NCBI GenBank assembly: GCA_023150555.1
Contig: JAKLKQ010000001.1
Span: 1-64,000 of the forward strand
DNA length: 64,000 bases
Direction of reading: 5' to 3'
Source of the DNA: Planctomycetota bacterium
GTDB taxonomy: Bacteria; Planctomycetota; SZUA-567; H5-PLA8
Shown: in pieces, positions 25,151 through 34,701 of the stretch
Layout of the letters: each line of letters begins with the position of its first letter
Numbering within the stretch: the stretch's first letter is position 1
The notes under the pieces: model-generated
Databases searched by the model: none
Told to the model about the DNA's origin: nothing
The model's input: the letters and a program-made list of their open reading frames with translations, nothing else
Position numbers and translations under genes: made by a program

Positions 25151-26470
25151 ATGAAGACCGTAAGCCTGTTACTGACACTGGCGTCGCTGGCCTTTTCAGC
25201 GTTCGGGGCGGAAGAGCGCCCGATACTGCCTCATGTCGACGATCCAAAGATCGTCGCGCAGATCCGGGATATACCCGACAACACGTCGGTCTTGCTTCCT
25301 CCATACAGCTTGGCCGGTCAGGGCGTCGATGAGTGGAGAAAGAAGTGGGGTTATCCTCCGCAACGCCGGGACTACTGCAACAAGCTGGCTTACGCCCCGG
25401 ACCGCAGGACCGGTATGTACTGCGGCATGAACCACGGCGTGCCCCACCGCCTCAACGACGCTTGGGAATACCACCTAGGTTCCAATACTTGGCATCTCCT
25501 GTTTGCTCCCGATGATATCAATTTTAGCGACATGATGTACTCGGTTAAGCCGGGTCAGTGGCTGTACCGAGAGGAGGCTATCAAATGGTTAGGAGAGAAC
25601 GTGGTGGTCAAGGACGGCTACATACAGAGCAAGCGTGGAGGCATGATCAACGGAGTGCACACCTGGGACGGGTTAACCTATGACCCGGTCCTGAAGCGCA
25701 TGCTCTGGGCCAACGTGGTCGGCGCGATCGACAACGCTCATCCAAAATTGCTGGAATCAGTTCACTTGAAGAAGCTGGAACAGCAGGCGGGACCCTTTGT
25801 CAGGCAGCTTCGTGAAGAGGTCAACACGAATGGCAAGCAAGGTACGCGGCTGTGGATGTACGACCCCAAGGAAAGCCGGTGGATCATGCAGATCGGTCCA
25901 GCGCCACACCCCCTTCTGAAGGAGGGGGGCGGCAGCCTGACCTACGTATCTGACCTGAAGAAGACCATCTGGTACTCCTCCTGCTCCGAGGAGTGGGGAA
26001 TGTGGGCCTACGACTCCGAGAAGAACACATGGGAAGACCTGAAGCCCAACGGCGGCAAGGCCATCTACCACGACTTGGGAAAGACATTCCCGAAGAGGGA
26101 GCAGCAGGCCCTATACAGTTCCAAGCACCGGAAAATCGTGGCGGTGCGTGGCGCGCGGACATGGTGGTACGACATCGACAAGAACGAGTGGTCAGTAGCG
26201 TGCGATGACGAAGCCAACGCGGCCAGTGACGCCAGTACAGTCTTCGTTTACGACAGCATCAACGACGTATTCCTGCTGAGTCAATACAAGACCAAGACGC
26301 TGAGAGCCTACAGAATCGAGGCCAACAAGTGGGAAACCCTGGCGCCTCAGGGGGCTGGCGTTGCCGGGGACGGTGCAGGTTACTTCGATCCGGAGGCTAA
26401 TGCGTTCGTGATCTTCCAGAAGGGCCAAAAGAGTATGTGGGTCTATCGTTTCAAGCGGGCGACGAAATAG
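25151..26470 (+). CDS. Secreted kelch/galactose-oxidase-like beta-propeller protein
   Basis: The ATG at 25151 follows AAAGGAGC and begins a signal peptide (MKTVSLLLTLASLAFSAFGA); the ORF-track start at 25061 adds 30 unlikely residues. Repeated blades with W-x-YD/W-x-L patterns (NDAWEYHLGSNTWHLL, RLWMYDPKESRWIMQIG, GMWAYDSEKNTWEDLKPNG, TWWYDIDKNEWS) indicate a kelch-type propeller. No copper-radical Cys-Tyr motif or protease motif is visible, so binding rather than catalysis is likely. Product is 439 aa. Confidence 0.82.
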   Translation: MKTVSLLLTLASLAFSAFGAEERPILPHVDDPKIVAQIRDIPDNTSVLLPPYSLAGQGVDEWRKKWGYPPQRRDYCNKLAYAPDRRTGMYCGMNHGVPHRLNDAWEYHLGSNTWHLLFAPDDINFSDMMYSVKPGQWLYREEAIKWLGENVVVKDGYIQSKRGGMINGVHTWDGLTYDPVLKRMLWANVVGAIDNAHPKLLESVHLKKLEQQAGPFVRQLREEVNTNGKQGTRLWMYDPKESRWIMQIGPAPHPLLKEGGGSLTYVSDLKKTIWYSSCSEEWGMWAYDSEKNTWEDLKPNGGKAIYHDLGKTFPKREQQALYSSKHRKIVAVRGARTWWYDIDKNEWSVACDDEANAASDASTVFVYDSINDVFLLSQYKTKTLRAYRIEANKWETLAPQGAGVAGDGAGYFDPEANAFVIFQKGQKSMWVYRFKRATK

Positions 26471-26546
26471 TCGTCGGACCGTTGGGGTACAGTCAACCGG
26501 AAAATTCCCAGATACAGCTTTTCGGCCCCACACCCAGGGACGTTCT

Positions 26547-29500
26547 ATGGCGAAGAGCGGTTGGAAATTCTGGATCGACGTCGGCGGTACCTTCACCGAC
26601 GTGGTCGCCTGCCGGCCCGACGGTACACTCGTCACCGACAAGTTGCTCAGCAGCGGGCGTCTGAAAGGACGCGCCGGCGCGGGCAGCGGCCCGAGCCTGC
26701 TGGTGGACGAACGCCGACGCGGCGAGGCGCAGGGCCTGTACGTCGGATACACGATGGTCCTCCTGAACGCGCAGGGCGGCGAAGCCGCGCGCGCAACGGT
26801 CGCGCGTTTTGACGGGGACTCCGGGCGCCTCGAGCTCGATGCCGATGCCGCGCCAATCAAGCCCGGCGCCGATTACGAACTCTTCAGCGGCGAGCCCGCG
26901 CCCGTAGTCGCGATTCGCCGCTTGCTCGGCAAGAGACTAAGCGAAGCGATCTCCGGCATCGAAGTGCGCTTGGGCACCACCCGCGGCACCAACGCGCTGC
27001 TGGAACGCAAGGGCGCGCCGACGGCGTGGGTCACCACGCGGGGCTTCGGCGACCTGCTGCGCATCGGCAGCCAGGAACGCCCCGAACTCTTCCGCCTCGA
27101 CATCCGCAAGCCCGAGGCACTCTTTCGGGAAGTCGTGGAACTCGACGAACGCATCGCCGCCGACGGAATCGTTCTCGAGCCCCTCGATCCCAAGCGCGTG
27201 CATGCGGCGTTGGCGGGCTTGAAGGCGAAAGGCATCGCATCGCTGGCCGTCTGCCTGCTCAATAGTTACCGCAACGACGCGCACGAACGCATCGTCGCCG
27301 GCGTCGCGAAGGACCTCGGCTTCGACGACGCGCACCTATCGATCTCCTCTGCCGTTTCGCCGACGATCAAGATGGTCTCGCGCGGGGACACCACCGTCCT
27401 CGACGCGTACCTGACGCCGGTCGTGCGCGACTACGTCGGCAGCATCCAGCGCGCGCTGCAGGGCGCCAGCCTGCGCCTGCTGACCAGCGCGGGCGGGCTG
27501 GTCGGCGCGGAGTTCTTCACCGGACGGGACAGCATCCTCAGCGGACCGGCCGGCGGCATGGTGGGCTTCTCGCGCGCGGCGCAGGCCGCTGGATTCCCGA
27601 AGGCGATCGGCTTCGACATGGGCGGGACAAGCACCGACGTCTCGCGCTTCGAAGGCCAGTACGAATACCAGTTCGAGACGCGCAAGGCCGGCGTGCGCGT
27701 CGTCGCGCCGATGTTGGCCGTCGAGACCGTCGCGGCAGGCGGCGGGAGCATCTGCGCCTTCGACGGACAGAAACTGGTCGTCGGCCCGGAAAGCGCCGGC
27801 GCCGATCCCGGACCCGCGTGCTACGGGCGCGGCGGCCCGCTGGCCGTCACCGACCTGAACGTGTACCTGGGCAAGATTCCCGCCGAGACCTTTCCGTTCC
27901 CACTCGATATTGCTGCCATCGAACGCCGCCTGAACGAAGTGGCGGAGCGCGTCGAGGCCGCCACCGGCAAGCGCATGGCCCCGGCGGAACTCGCGGAAGG
28001 TTTCACGCGCATCGCTAACGCCAACATGGCGGCACCCATCAAGCAGATTTCCATCGCGCGCGGCTACGACGTGCGCGAGTACACCCTGGTCTGCTTCGGC
28101 GGCGCCGGCGGGCAGCACGCCTGCGCGATCGCGCGCAGCCTGGGGATGCCAAAGGTCCTGCTGCATCCGTATGCGGGCGTGCTGAGCGCATTCGGGATGG
28201 GCCTGGCCGACGTCAAGAAGTTCGGGGTGCGCTCGGTGCTTGCGGCGTGCTCGGATGAGACACTTACCCGCGTGCGCGTCGAGTTCAAGGCAATGGAAAC
28301 AGAGTTGCGCGCTCAGCTTTGCGAGGAAGGCATCGCGGAAGCCAACATTCAGCCGCCTCGCCGCATGCTGGAGATGCGCTATGCGGGACAGAGCGCCGCG
28401 ATTCTCGTCGACGAAGAGCCCGGCGCGGACTATGCGGCGAGCTTCGAGCGCCGCCACGAGGCGCTGTTTGGGCACGCGCAGCACGGCCGCGCGGTCGAGG
28501 TCGTCACGGCGCGCATGGAACTGGGCGGCACGCTGGACAAGGTCCCATCGCCTTGGCAGGAGCCCGTCGCGCGAACGGTGCAGCCGTCGAGGACGAAGAA
28601 GGTGCTCTTCGGTGGCCAGGAGCACGCGGCGGGCCTCTTTGTGCGGGAGGAACTCCGCGCCGGCGATTCGTTCGATGGCCTAGCCATTGTCGTCGAGCGC
28701 ATCGGCACCGTCGTCGTCGATCCGGGTTGGCGCGCCGAGATGACCGGACGCGGCGACCTGGTGCTGACCGACCTCGAAGGCCGCGCGAGACAGACGTCCT
28801 CCGGCTCCACCGCCGAAGCCGATCCGGTGCAACTCGAGATCTTCAACAACCACTTCGCCAGCATCGCCGAGCAGATGGGCGTGACGCTGCAGAAGACGTC
28901 GCTCAGCACCAACGTCAAGGAACGCCTCGATTTCTCGTGCGCGATCTTCACCGCGAAGGGCGAACTGGTCGCCAACGCGCCGCATGTTCCAGTGCATCTG
29001 GGCGCGATGGGTGCGTGCGTGCAGTGCCTGCTGGAAGACGTGCCGGACCTGAAGCCCGGCGACGTTCTGGTGACCAACGATCCGTTCCGCGGCGGCTCGC
29101 ACCTGCCCGACGTCACCGTCGTAACGCCGGTGCACGACGCCAAGGGGCGGCTGCTCTTCTTCACCGGCAGCCGCGCGCACCACGCCGAGATGGGCGGCAA
29201 GCGCCCGGGCTCGCTGGTGCCCGATGCGACGAGCCTCGCCGACGAGGGCGTGCTGATCCGGCATTTCAAGGTGCTCGACGGCGGAGCATCCTGCGAAGCC
29301 GGCCTGCGGGAGATCCTGGCCGGCGGACCGCACCCGTCCCGCGCGCCCGACGAGAACCTCGCCGACATCCGCGCGCAGATCGCCGCCAACCGCACCGGGG
29401 CGCGCGAACTTCAGGCCATGCTGGAACGTTACGGTTCCGGCGTGGTGCTCGCGTACATGAACCACATCCGCGCCGCCGCGGAACGCAAGATGCGTGCGGC

Positions 29501-30356
29501 GCTGGCGCGGCTGCCCGACGGCGAACGCCGCTTCGAGGACCGCATGGACGACGGCACGCCGATCGTCGTGACGCTGATCAAGCGCGGCGAGACGGCGGTG
29601 CTCGACTTCGCAGGCACCGGCCCGGTCAGCCGCGGCAACCTGAACGCGAACCCGGCCATCGTGCGCAGCGCGGTGCTGTACTGCCTGCGCTGCCTGATCG
29701 ACGAGGACATCCCGCTCAACGGCGGCGTGCTGGCGCCGGTGACGATTCGCATTCCGGAGGGCATCCTCAATCCGCCCGCGCATCCGGACCCCGCGCGCTG
29801 CCCGGCGGTGATCGGCGGCAACGTCGAGACCAGCCAGCGCGTCGTGGACGTGGTGCTGGGCGCGCTGGGCCTCTGCGCGGCCAGCCAGGGAACGATGAAC
29901 AACTTCGCCTTCGGCGACGCGAGTTTCGGGTACTACGAGACGATCTGCGGCGGCGCGGGCGCGGGGCCGGGCTTCTGCGGCGCCGATGCCGTGCACACAC
30001 ACATGACCAACACGCGCCTGACCGATCCGGAAGTTCTCGAGGCGCGTTACCCGGTGCGGCTGCAGCGGTTCGCGATCCGGAAAGGCTCGGGCGGGGCGGG
30101 GAAGCACCGAGGCGGCGACGGCATCGTGCGCGAGGTCGAGTTCCTCAAGCCCGCCGAGGCCGCGATCCTCAGCAACCGCCGAACGACTGCGCCTTACGGC
30201 CTGGCCGGCGGCAAGCCGGGCGCTTCGGGGAGGAATCTTTTGAAGCGTGTGGGTTCTGAAAAGGCCGAGGCGTTGCCGTGGCTCGCGCAGGTCCAGATAG
30301 CTCCCGGCGACGCCATCATCATCGAGACGCCCGGCGGCGGCGGCTATGGAAGCTGA
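26547..30356 (+). CDS. 5-oxoprolinase (ATP-hydrolysing), HyuA-HyuB fusion / hydantoinase family
   Basis: Cytoplasmic enzyme that would open 5-oxoproline (or a hydantoin) with ATP. The N-terminal ~690 residues are a HyuA-type unit with the ATPase-fold motif [12 protein letters not shown] and [13 protein letters not shown]. After a short linker the HyuB-type unit begins ([22 protein letters not shown]) and runs to the terminal GGGGYG. At 1269 aa it is the usual length of the fused eukaryote-like and bacterial enzyme. GC content is high like the right-hand core region, unlike its broken neighbours. 5-oxoprolinase and N-methylhydantoinase activities cannot be told apart here. Confidence 0.92.
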   Translation: MAKSGWKFWIDVGGTFTDVVACRPDGTLVTDKLLSSGRLKGRAGAGSGPSLLVDERRRGEAQGLYVGYTMVLLNAQGGEAARATVARFDGDSGRLELDADAAPIKPGADYELFSGEPAPVVAIRRLLGKRLSEAISGIEVRLGTTRGTNALLERKGAPTAWVTTRGFGDLLRIGSQERPELFRLDIRKPEALFREVVELDERIAADGIVLEPLDPKRVHAALAGLKAKGIASLAVCLLNSYRNDAHERIVAGVAKDLGFDDAHLSISSAVSPTIKMVSRGDTTVLDAYLTPVVRDYVGSIQRALQGASLRLLTSAGGLVGAEFFTGRDSILSGPAGGMVGFSRAAQAAGFPKAIGFDMGGTSTDVSRFEGQYEYQFETRKAGVRVVAPMLAVETVAAGGGSICAFDGQKLVVGPESAGADPGPACYGRGGPLAVTDLNVYLGKIPAETFPFPLDIAAIERRLNEVAERVEAATGKRMAPAELAEGFTRIANANMAAPIKQISIARGYDVREYTLVCFGGAGGQHACAIARSLGMPKVLLHPYAGVLSAFGMGLADVKKFGVRSVLAACSDETLTRVRVEFKAMETELRAQLCEEGIAEANIQPPRRMLEMRYAGQSAAILVDEEPGADYAASFERRHEALFGHAQHGRAVEVVTARMELGGTLDKVPSPWQEPVARTVQPSRTKKVLFGGQEHAAGLFVREELRAGDSFDGLAIVVERIGTVVVDPGWRAEMTGRGDLVLTDLEGRARQTSSGSTAEADPVQLEIFNNHFASIAEQMGVTLQKTSLSTNVKERLDFSCAIFTAKGELVANAPHVPVHLGAMGACVQCLLEDVPDLKPGDVLVTNDPFRGGSHLPDVTVVTPVHDAKGRLLFFTGSRAHHAEMGGKRPGSLVPDATSLADEGVLIRHFKVLDGGASCEAGLREILAGGPHPSRAPDENLADIRAQIAANRTGARELQAMLERYGSGVVLAYMNHIRAAAERKMRAALARLPDGERRFEDRMDDGTPIVVTLIKRGETAVLDFAGTGPVSRGNLNANPAIVRSAVLYCLRCLIDEDIPLNGGVLAPVTIRIPEGILNPPAHPDPARCPAVIGGNVETSQRVVDVVLGALGLCAASQGTMNNFAFGDASFGYYETICGGAGAGPGFCGADAVHTHMTNTRLTDPEVLEARYPVRLQRFAIRKGSGGAGKHRGGDGIVREVEFLKPAEAAILSNRRTTAPYGLAGGKPGASGRNLLKRVGSEKAEALPWLAQVQIAPGDAIIIETPGGGGYGS

Positions 30357-31070
30357 ACCGGAATCTCCTGGTTGACTGACCACGTGGCGCTTCCTCGGGC
30401 GGGCCCTTCATAATAAGGTTCACAGTATACGCCCAGCTGCCATCCATAAACCCATCGCTAACCATCAGCGCCATGCACCTGCTGAGGTGGAATCGGAGCC
30501 AGGGGAACTTCCTGAATGACTTCTTCGTCACGTTGCGAGGCCTCATGCTTCAGGCATTCCTCGCGCCACTAAATCGTACCCGCATCTCATTGCCCATTTT
30601 GAAGGAGACAGATCTCCGTATTGGTAATGCAAGCGGCTCTCCCGTCCTCGGGTCCGCCCGATCTTAGTTTTACAGTCGTGGACCCGGAAGACGCCGAATT
30701 CCCTAAACTCAATTCGACGCGAGCGCACTACATTCGCGAGCCCCTGGCGGCGCCGACGACAGAGAGCTCGCCCATAAGCTCGTCGGAGTCGGCAACGGCA
30801 GGGGCGGTCGCCAACCAACAGGCGTCCGCAAAGTAGGCGATCAACGGACCGGAGGAATACTGGGATCTGTCAACTCAAGTACCGTTCAGGACAAGCTGAA
30901 TCGCTCATCGCGCCTTACCCGCATGCGTTGTGCCCCATGCGACTGGTAAAGTGGGATTTTTTCAAGGTAGCCCATTAGACTATTTCCAATTCCCTTCATT
31001 AGCTCGATGCTATAACTTAAAGTCGTGCCACCTCTCTCACTGAGCCACACACTATTCGAGGTCGGTGAAG
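30357..31070. other. Gene-poor intergenic stretch (~700 bp)
   Basis: No intact gene, tRNA or hairpin terminator recognised. On the minus strand around 30365-30540 one frame reads like a decayed protein tail (EEVIQEVPLAPIPPQQVHG, a stop, then YGWQLGVYCEPYYEG) but no family is evident. GC content is lower than in the adjoining oxoprolinase gene. Confidence 0.4.
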
Positions 31071-31850
31071 ATGGAAAACAAGATCCGTGCACTAAAGGAA
31101 CGCGAGAAAGAGCTTCGCTGTCTCTACCGTGTTCACGAGATCGTCTCCAAACAAGACCAGTCGCCCGCCCATACCTTTCTCGCCATCCTCGAGGCAGTCC
31201 CCGCGGGTTGGCAACGTCCGGCCAAAACCGGGGGGAAAATCGAGTACCTCGGTCGAAACTATGTGGGACCGGGTTATTCGTCCAGCGGTCGTTCGCTCAC
31301 AGCTCCCATTCGATTGGGAGGAGTGGTCGTCGGCGAAGTCGTCGTCTCGGTCGCCGTGACGGAGAGCGGTGGAAAGGCTGCCTTCCTCAAAGAAGAAATA
31401 GAACTTCTTGAAAGCATCGCCCGACTGCTGGGTGAATATCTAGACCGGAAGCATACGGAACTGCTGGCTGGTAAAGTGCAGGTGAAAGACGTTCACTGGC
31501 GCTGGCGTGAACGGTATGCGGAGGCCCTTGCCTCTTCCCTCGATGCGGATCGATTTGGCATTACGACGGTATACTTGAGCGGAAGCACCGCAAGGGGCGA
31601 AGCTGGCCCGGGAAGCGACATCGATCTTGTCATTGTCTGCCAAGGATCCGAATCGCAGCGCCATGAACTTGGGGCCTGGCTCGAAGGCTGGAGTCTGTGT
31701 CTCGCGGAGCTTGTCTTACAGCAGACCGGATACGCTTTTCCGGACGGTATCCTCAACGTAGAATGGACAAACCAGACGCCTGACCTTATGCGTCGTGCGG
31801 AACTGAGGGCGTTGCCGCTCGGAAATCGAAGCGATCTATCTCGAGAGTAA
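31071..31850 (+). CDS. Protein with GAF-like N-terminus and nucleotidyltransferase domain
   Basis: Residues 1-25 are a charged coiled-coil-like helix (KIRALKEREKELRCLYRVHEI). Residues ~35-140 look like a compact GAF-type sensor (GWQRPAKTGG, LTAPIRLGGVVVGEVVV). Residues ~165-255 are a minimal nucleotidyltransferase with the Pol-beta motif LSGSTARGEAGPGSDIDLVIV. Similar N-terminal modules occur in PEP/pyruvate-binding-domain sensor proteins, but that kinase part is absent. The ATG at 31071 has GAGG nine bases upstream; the in-frame GTG at 31065 is too close to it. No partner antitoxin or HEPN gene is adjacent, so a toxin role is not supported. Confidence 0.75.
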   Translation: MENKIRALKEREKELRCLYRVHEIVSKQDQSPAHTFLAILEAVPAGWQRPAKTGGKIEYLGRNYVGPGYSSSGRSLTAPIRLGGVVVGEVVVSVAVTESGGKAAFLKEEIELLESIARLLGEYLDRKHTELLAGKVQVKDVHWRWRERYAEALASSLDADRFGITTVYLSGSTARGEAGPGSDIDLVIVCQGSESQRHELGAWLEGWSLCLAELVLQQTGYAFPDGILNVEWTNQTPDLMRRAELRALPLGNRSDLSRE

Positions 31851-31900
31851 TTGTCCTTTTTCAAGCTCTGATCGCAGCTTTCCGTCGTTCTTTACTGAGT

Positions 31901-31979
31901 TGTCCAGCGACAATTGTTCTTCCCGTCGACGACAATTAGAATTCCTGGTTGAGGCACGGGTAGGATCGACAGTTCTCCG
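31901..31979 (+). repeat. 79-bp dispersed repeat, copy 2
   Basis: Starts TGTCCAGCGACAATT and matches 13738-13816 (opposite strand) at 77 of 79 bases. As at the first copy, the far end abuts a truncated gene, here the Toprim fragment. It begins about 50 bases after the nucleotidyltransferase-domain gene. Confidence 0.85.
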
Positions 31980-32422
31980 CAAACGAGGTCTTCCAGCTTC
32001 GCAATAATGCTGGGCTGCCTGTCGGCGCCGAACTGCGCGGCACATCAACCGCCCGCTGGCGAGGCTTGGCCCCGGGCTCCCGAAAGGATCTCGGCTTTTT
32101 CTCGACCGGAGACCCCGCCGCCTACACCGTGCTCCTCTGCGAATCCGCCATCGACGCGGTCAGTGGACTGGCCATCTTCCACGATACCTTTTGCGTCTCC
32201 ACCTCCGGCGCCACCAACCACCCCCGCTGGCTGCATGCCCTGCTACGGCCCAACCGCCTCGTCTACTGCGGCTTCGATGCCGACGAGCCCGGTGATCGAC
32301 TCGCAAACGCGCTCATCGCCCAATTCCCCAACGTCCTGCGCCGGCGCCCAGCGGCACACGACTGGAACGACCAACTGCGCTTGCCGAACCAAGGGCACGG
32401 TCACCAACCGCCTACCGCCTGA
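31980..32422 (+). pseudogene. Fragment of a DUF3991/Toprim-domain protein (plasmid or ICE type)
   Basis: An open frame runs from the edge of the 79-bp repeat without a proper start: VFQLRNN, PVGAELRGTSTARWRGLAPGSRKDLGFF, then the Toprim core LLCESAIDAV, VSTSGA and YCGFDADEPGDRLA, ending AAHDWNDQLR. This is the C-terminal half of the Toprim proteins common on conjugative elements and plasmids, where they are linked to relaxases or primases. The N-terminal half is missing. The ORF track lists only 32066-32422 from an internal TTG. Confidence 0.78.
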
Positions 32423-32522
32423 ATGATCCCGACCCCTCACGACCAGCTTTCAACTACCCAACCCACTACTTGAAAACCACTACCCGAAAAGAAAAAGCCG
32501 CCACGACCTCTTCACATCCAAA

Positions 32523-32568
32523 GGGTCAGTTCTGGCCAGCGCAAGTGGGTCAATTCCGAGTAGCGCTA
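32523..32568 (-). mobile_element. IS21-family terminal remnant
   Basis: On the minus strand AGCGCTACTCGGAATTGACC is followed by CACTTGCGCTGGCCAGAACTGACCC. These two related motifs have the arrangement seen in IS21-type ends (tandem transposase-binding repeats reading GGTCARTT...GCGC). No transposase is left. It truncates the 3' end of the adjacent sigma-factor fragment. The family call is from motif memory. Confidence 0.5.
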
Positions 32569-32905
32569 TAGCCCTGCTCGATGCGCTGCGAAATTAGCTG
32601 CTGCGAGACGCCCAGCATCGAGGCGACCTCCTGCTGCCGCAGGCCCTCCATGAAATAGAGCATGATCGGGAGGCGCAGGCGCTCATCGATCTCGTCGAGC
32701 GCTCGCTGAACCTCGCCACGGATCTCGCGCCCAGGCTGAGCGGGCTGGTCCAGCCCTTTGCGCTGAATGAAGCTCTGCGGCTCGACTTTGCGCTTGCGGT
32801 CCGATCGGCGCTCGCGCCGGATCACCATCCGCGTGCGGTTGGTGATCAGGGCCAGGAACCAGGAGCGGAACGAGCCCGGCCCGCGGTCCACGAAGGTCGT
32901 GCGGT
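32550..32905 (-). pseudogene. C-terminal fragment of an ECF sigma factor (region 4 only)
   Basis: The frame reads GSFRSWFLALITNRTRMVIRRERR, a short linker, then region 4: VQRALDEIDERLRLPIMLYFMEGLRQQEVASMLGVSQQLISQRI. It ends abnormally in residues encoded by the IS21-type remnant. Region 2 is absent: upstream the sequence becomes the methyltransferase gene in a different frame. The ORF-track TTG start at 32942 lies in the methyltransferase and is not a real start. Confidence 0.75.
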
Positions 32906-33939
32906 GTGCGAGCAATGACGACGAGCCAGTCACTTTGTCCAAAGACCCTGAGCAGATGATCCATCGACAGAAAAACCGCCTGCAACGCGACCCATCGAAA
33001 CAGATTGCCTGGAAGATCGTCGCACCAGCGCCGACCGAGCAGGTTGTGCAGGCTCCCCGCGACAGTCGAGACCTCAGTTACGTGGCAAGCATGCAAGGGA
33101 TTCCAGCCAGCGCGATAGAGCAGACGGCAGAGGCTTTGGCGCGTGAAGTGATGCCGGTGCCTGGGTACGTCGCAACCAAACCAGTAGTTCCCGAACAAGC
33201 GGGCCGCCATGCCAGACGCATCAGGAACCGCAATCGCGAGATAGCCTCCAGGCCTCACCCTCTGCCGCATACCTCCCAATATTTCCAACGGACGCGGCAG
33301 GTGTTCGAGCACATGCCATAGCGTTAGGAGGTCATAGGGGCCGCCGGGAATTGGGCTCGATCCGATCTCACCGCAGGTAACGTCCGACCCGGAGTACATG
33401 CGTGCCTGCCGGACGCACTCTTCGTCCATTTCGATGCCGTAGCATCCGCAGCCAACCTTCTTCTTCAGGGCAACAAGGAATCCGCCGTTCCCACACCCGG
33501 CATCGAATACAGTCCACGCCTTCGAGATCTCTGGAATCCTTCGGCAGAGGAGATCGACCCGATTCTCCTCAATCTTCCGGACGAAATGGCTGAGCAACCG
33601 CTCCCTCCATGTGATACCTTTGGAAAATGACCGAACAACGTAGTTAGCTGGGTAGGCAACTGTCAGTGCCGCGGCACCAATGGGGCCCATCGTCTGCAAA
33701 TGACCGCAGGAAAGACACCGATCCACGAAAAATAGTCCAGGTGTACCGTGCAGCCTGTCTCGGTAAGGCCCATGGCGTCCTGCCAACACGGCGCCGCAGA
33801 TGCAGCAGGCGCTGGATGCCTCCAGGCTGGACTCGTTCGCCCGGGAACCTGCAGTTTTCAGAGAGAATCCGGAGGATCCGGACGGGACATCAGCAAGAGC
33901 TCTCATTAATGGCGACCTTTCGCAACTGGCCATCTCCAT
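32683..33939 (-). CDS. SAM-dependent methyltransferase with N-terminal zinc ribbon; chimeric 3' end
   Basis: The N-terminus has two Cys pairs (CCIC ... CLSC) forming a zinc ribbon like those of C-/sugar-methyltransferases. The methyltransferase fold follows: motif I VFDAGCGNGGFL, acidic loop GIEMDEE, and LLTLWHVLEHLPRPLEILG, with VRPGGYLAIAVP. The native protein probably ends near SDWLVVIAR (about 32905). Beyond this the ORF runs out of frame through the sigma-factor fragment for ~75 Pro/Arg-rich codons, so the last part is junction-derived. Start 33939 is used; ATG 33906 with AAAGG upstream is also plausible. Likely acts on a sugar nucleotide or lipid. Confidence 0.78.
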   Translation of the reverse strand: MEMASCERSPLMRALADVPSGSSGFSLKTAGSRANESSLEASSACCICGAVLAGRHGPYRDRLHGTPGLFFVDRCLSCGHLQTMGPIGAAALTVAYPANYVVRSFSKGITWRERLLSHFVRKIEENRVDLLCRRIPEISKAWTVFDAGCGNGGFLVALKKKVGCGCYGIEMDEECVRQARMYSGSDVTCGEIGSSPIPGGPYDLLTLWHVLEHLPRPLEILGGMRQRVRPGGYLAIAVPDASGMAARLFGNYWFGCDVPRHRHHFTRQSLCRLLYRAGWNPLHACHVTEVSTVAGSLHNLLGRRWCDDLPGNLFRWVALQAVFLSMDHLLRVFGQSDWLVVIARTPHDLRGPRAGLVPLLVPGPDHQPHADGDPARAPIGPQAQSRAAELHSAQRAGPARSAWARDPWRGSASARRDR

Positions 33940-33950
33940 CCAACGATCCT

Positions 33951-34553
33951 GCTACTTGGAGGAAGCAGGCGGCTCGTGACGCGCAGGCATCTCGACGAAT
34001 TCCAACTCTACTTTCTGCCCCGGACGTGGGCTTTCGAACTGATGTAGCTGGTGGGTACCGGTGCGCTTGTCCGGCGGGATCGCGTCGACCGCGTCTTGAA
34101 CCGCCTGTAAATCCGGCAGCTCGCCCGGCGAGATCTCCTCAATTTTGAGGTCGTCGATAAGAAAGGCGCCTCTGCAGATGAATATGAGCTGGCCTTTGGC
34201 ACATTCTTGATGGCGATCATCAGGTCACGCCACAGCCAAGCGGGCCAGGTCTTCGGAATTTCGCTTCGACAGTTTGCGTCCAGGGATAGAACGCAAAATG
34301 GTCTAATGGTCCCGATGATGTCGGCCGGATTCCCTGTATTGATGAAGTTGGAAGCCACCGTGACAGGCTTGTTGATGTTGAAAGTGCCGTTGTGACTGCC
34401 CGGAGAGACCAGAATGGTATCTCCGCCGCCGGCGGCATTGAGCGCGGCCTGGACAGTCGGGAAATCCTGAGGCACCCGATAGGGTGTCGCCGCCTGTGAA
34501 AAATGCGAAAGAAGAAGCAGGATCGCCAATATGGGAAGAAACTTGCGTCGCAT
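33951..34553 (-). pseudogene. Secreted beta-helix-type protein, frameshifted and shortened
   Basis: An ATG at 34553 with AAAGGAA upstream opens a signal peptide (MRRKFLPILAILLLLSHFSQA). The pectate-lyase-like start typical of right-handed beta-helix proteins follows: PQDFPTVQAALNAAGGGDTILVSPG. After ~100 codons the fold is lost. A different frame then carries a well-formed C-terminus (QLIFICRGAFLIDDLKIEE ... GQKVELEFVEMPARHEPP) ending at 33951. At least one frameshift near 34200 and probably an internal deletion separate the two parts. The ORF track shows the first frame only (34008-34610). Confidence 0.65.
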
Positions 34554-34701
34554 CGTCGGTTCCTTTCGCTTGGTGATTGAGATTGCATCAACTCCTGTTG
34601 ACGTCGCCACAATCCGCCAAATGGGGATGCTTCCGATCTTTGCCGCTCTGACTTGTCCTGTCCGCCCCTACGAACCTGCTCGTCGTCGTCTTATGCATAG
34701 A

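Noticed and set aside
28319-30383. Long ORFs on both strands (646 aa and 567 aa) over the oxoprolinase
   Set aside because: High-GC shadows of the 1269-aa gene; compositions are Arg/Pro or His/Val rich and without motifs.
31065-31850. Toxin-antitoxin nucleotidyltransferase (MNT type)
   Set aside because: There is no adjacent HEPN-type toxin gene and the N-terminal GAF-like module is not part of that family.
13738-31979. Composite transposon bounded by the two 79-bp repeats
   Set aside because: The TGTCC tips face each other, so the DNA between them would lie outside both ends; not the geometry of a composite element.
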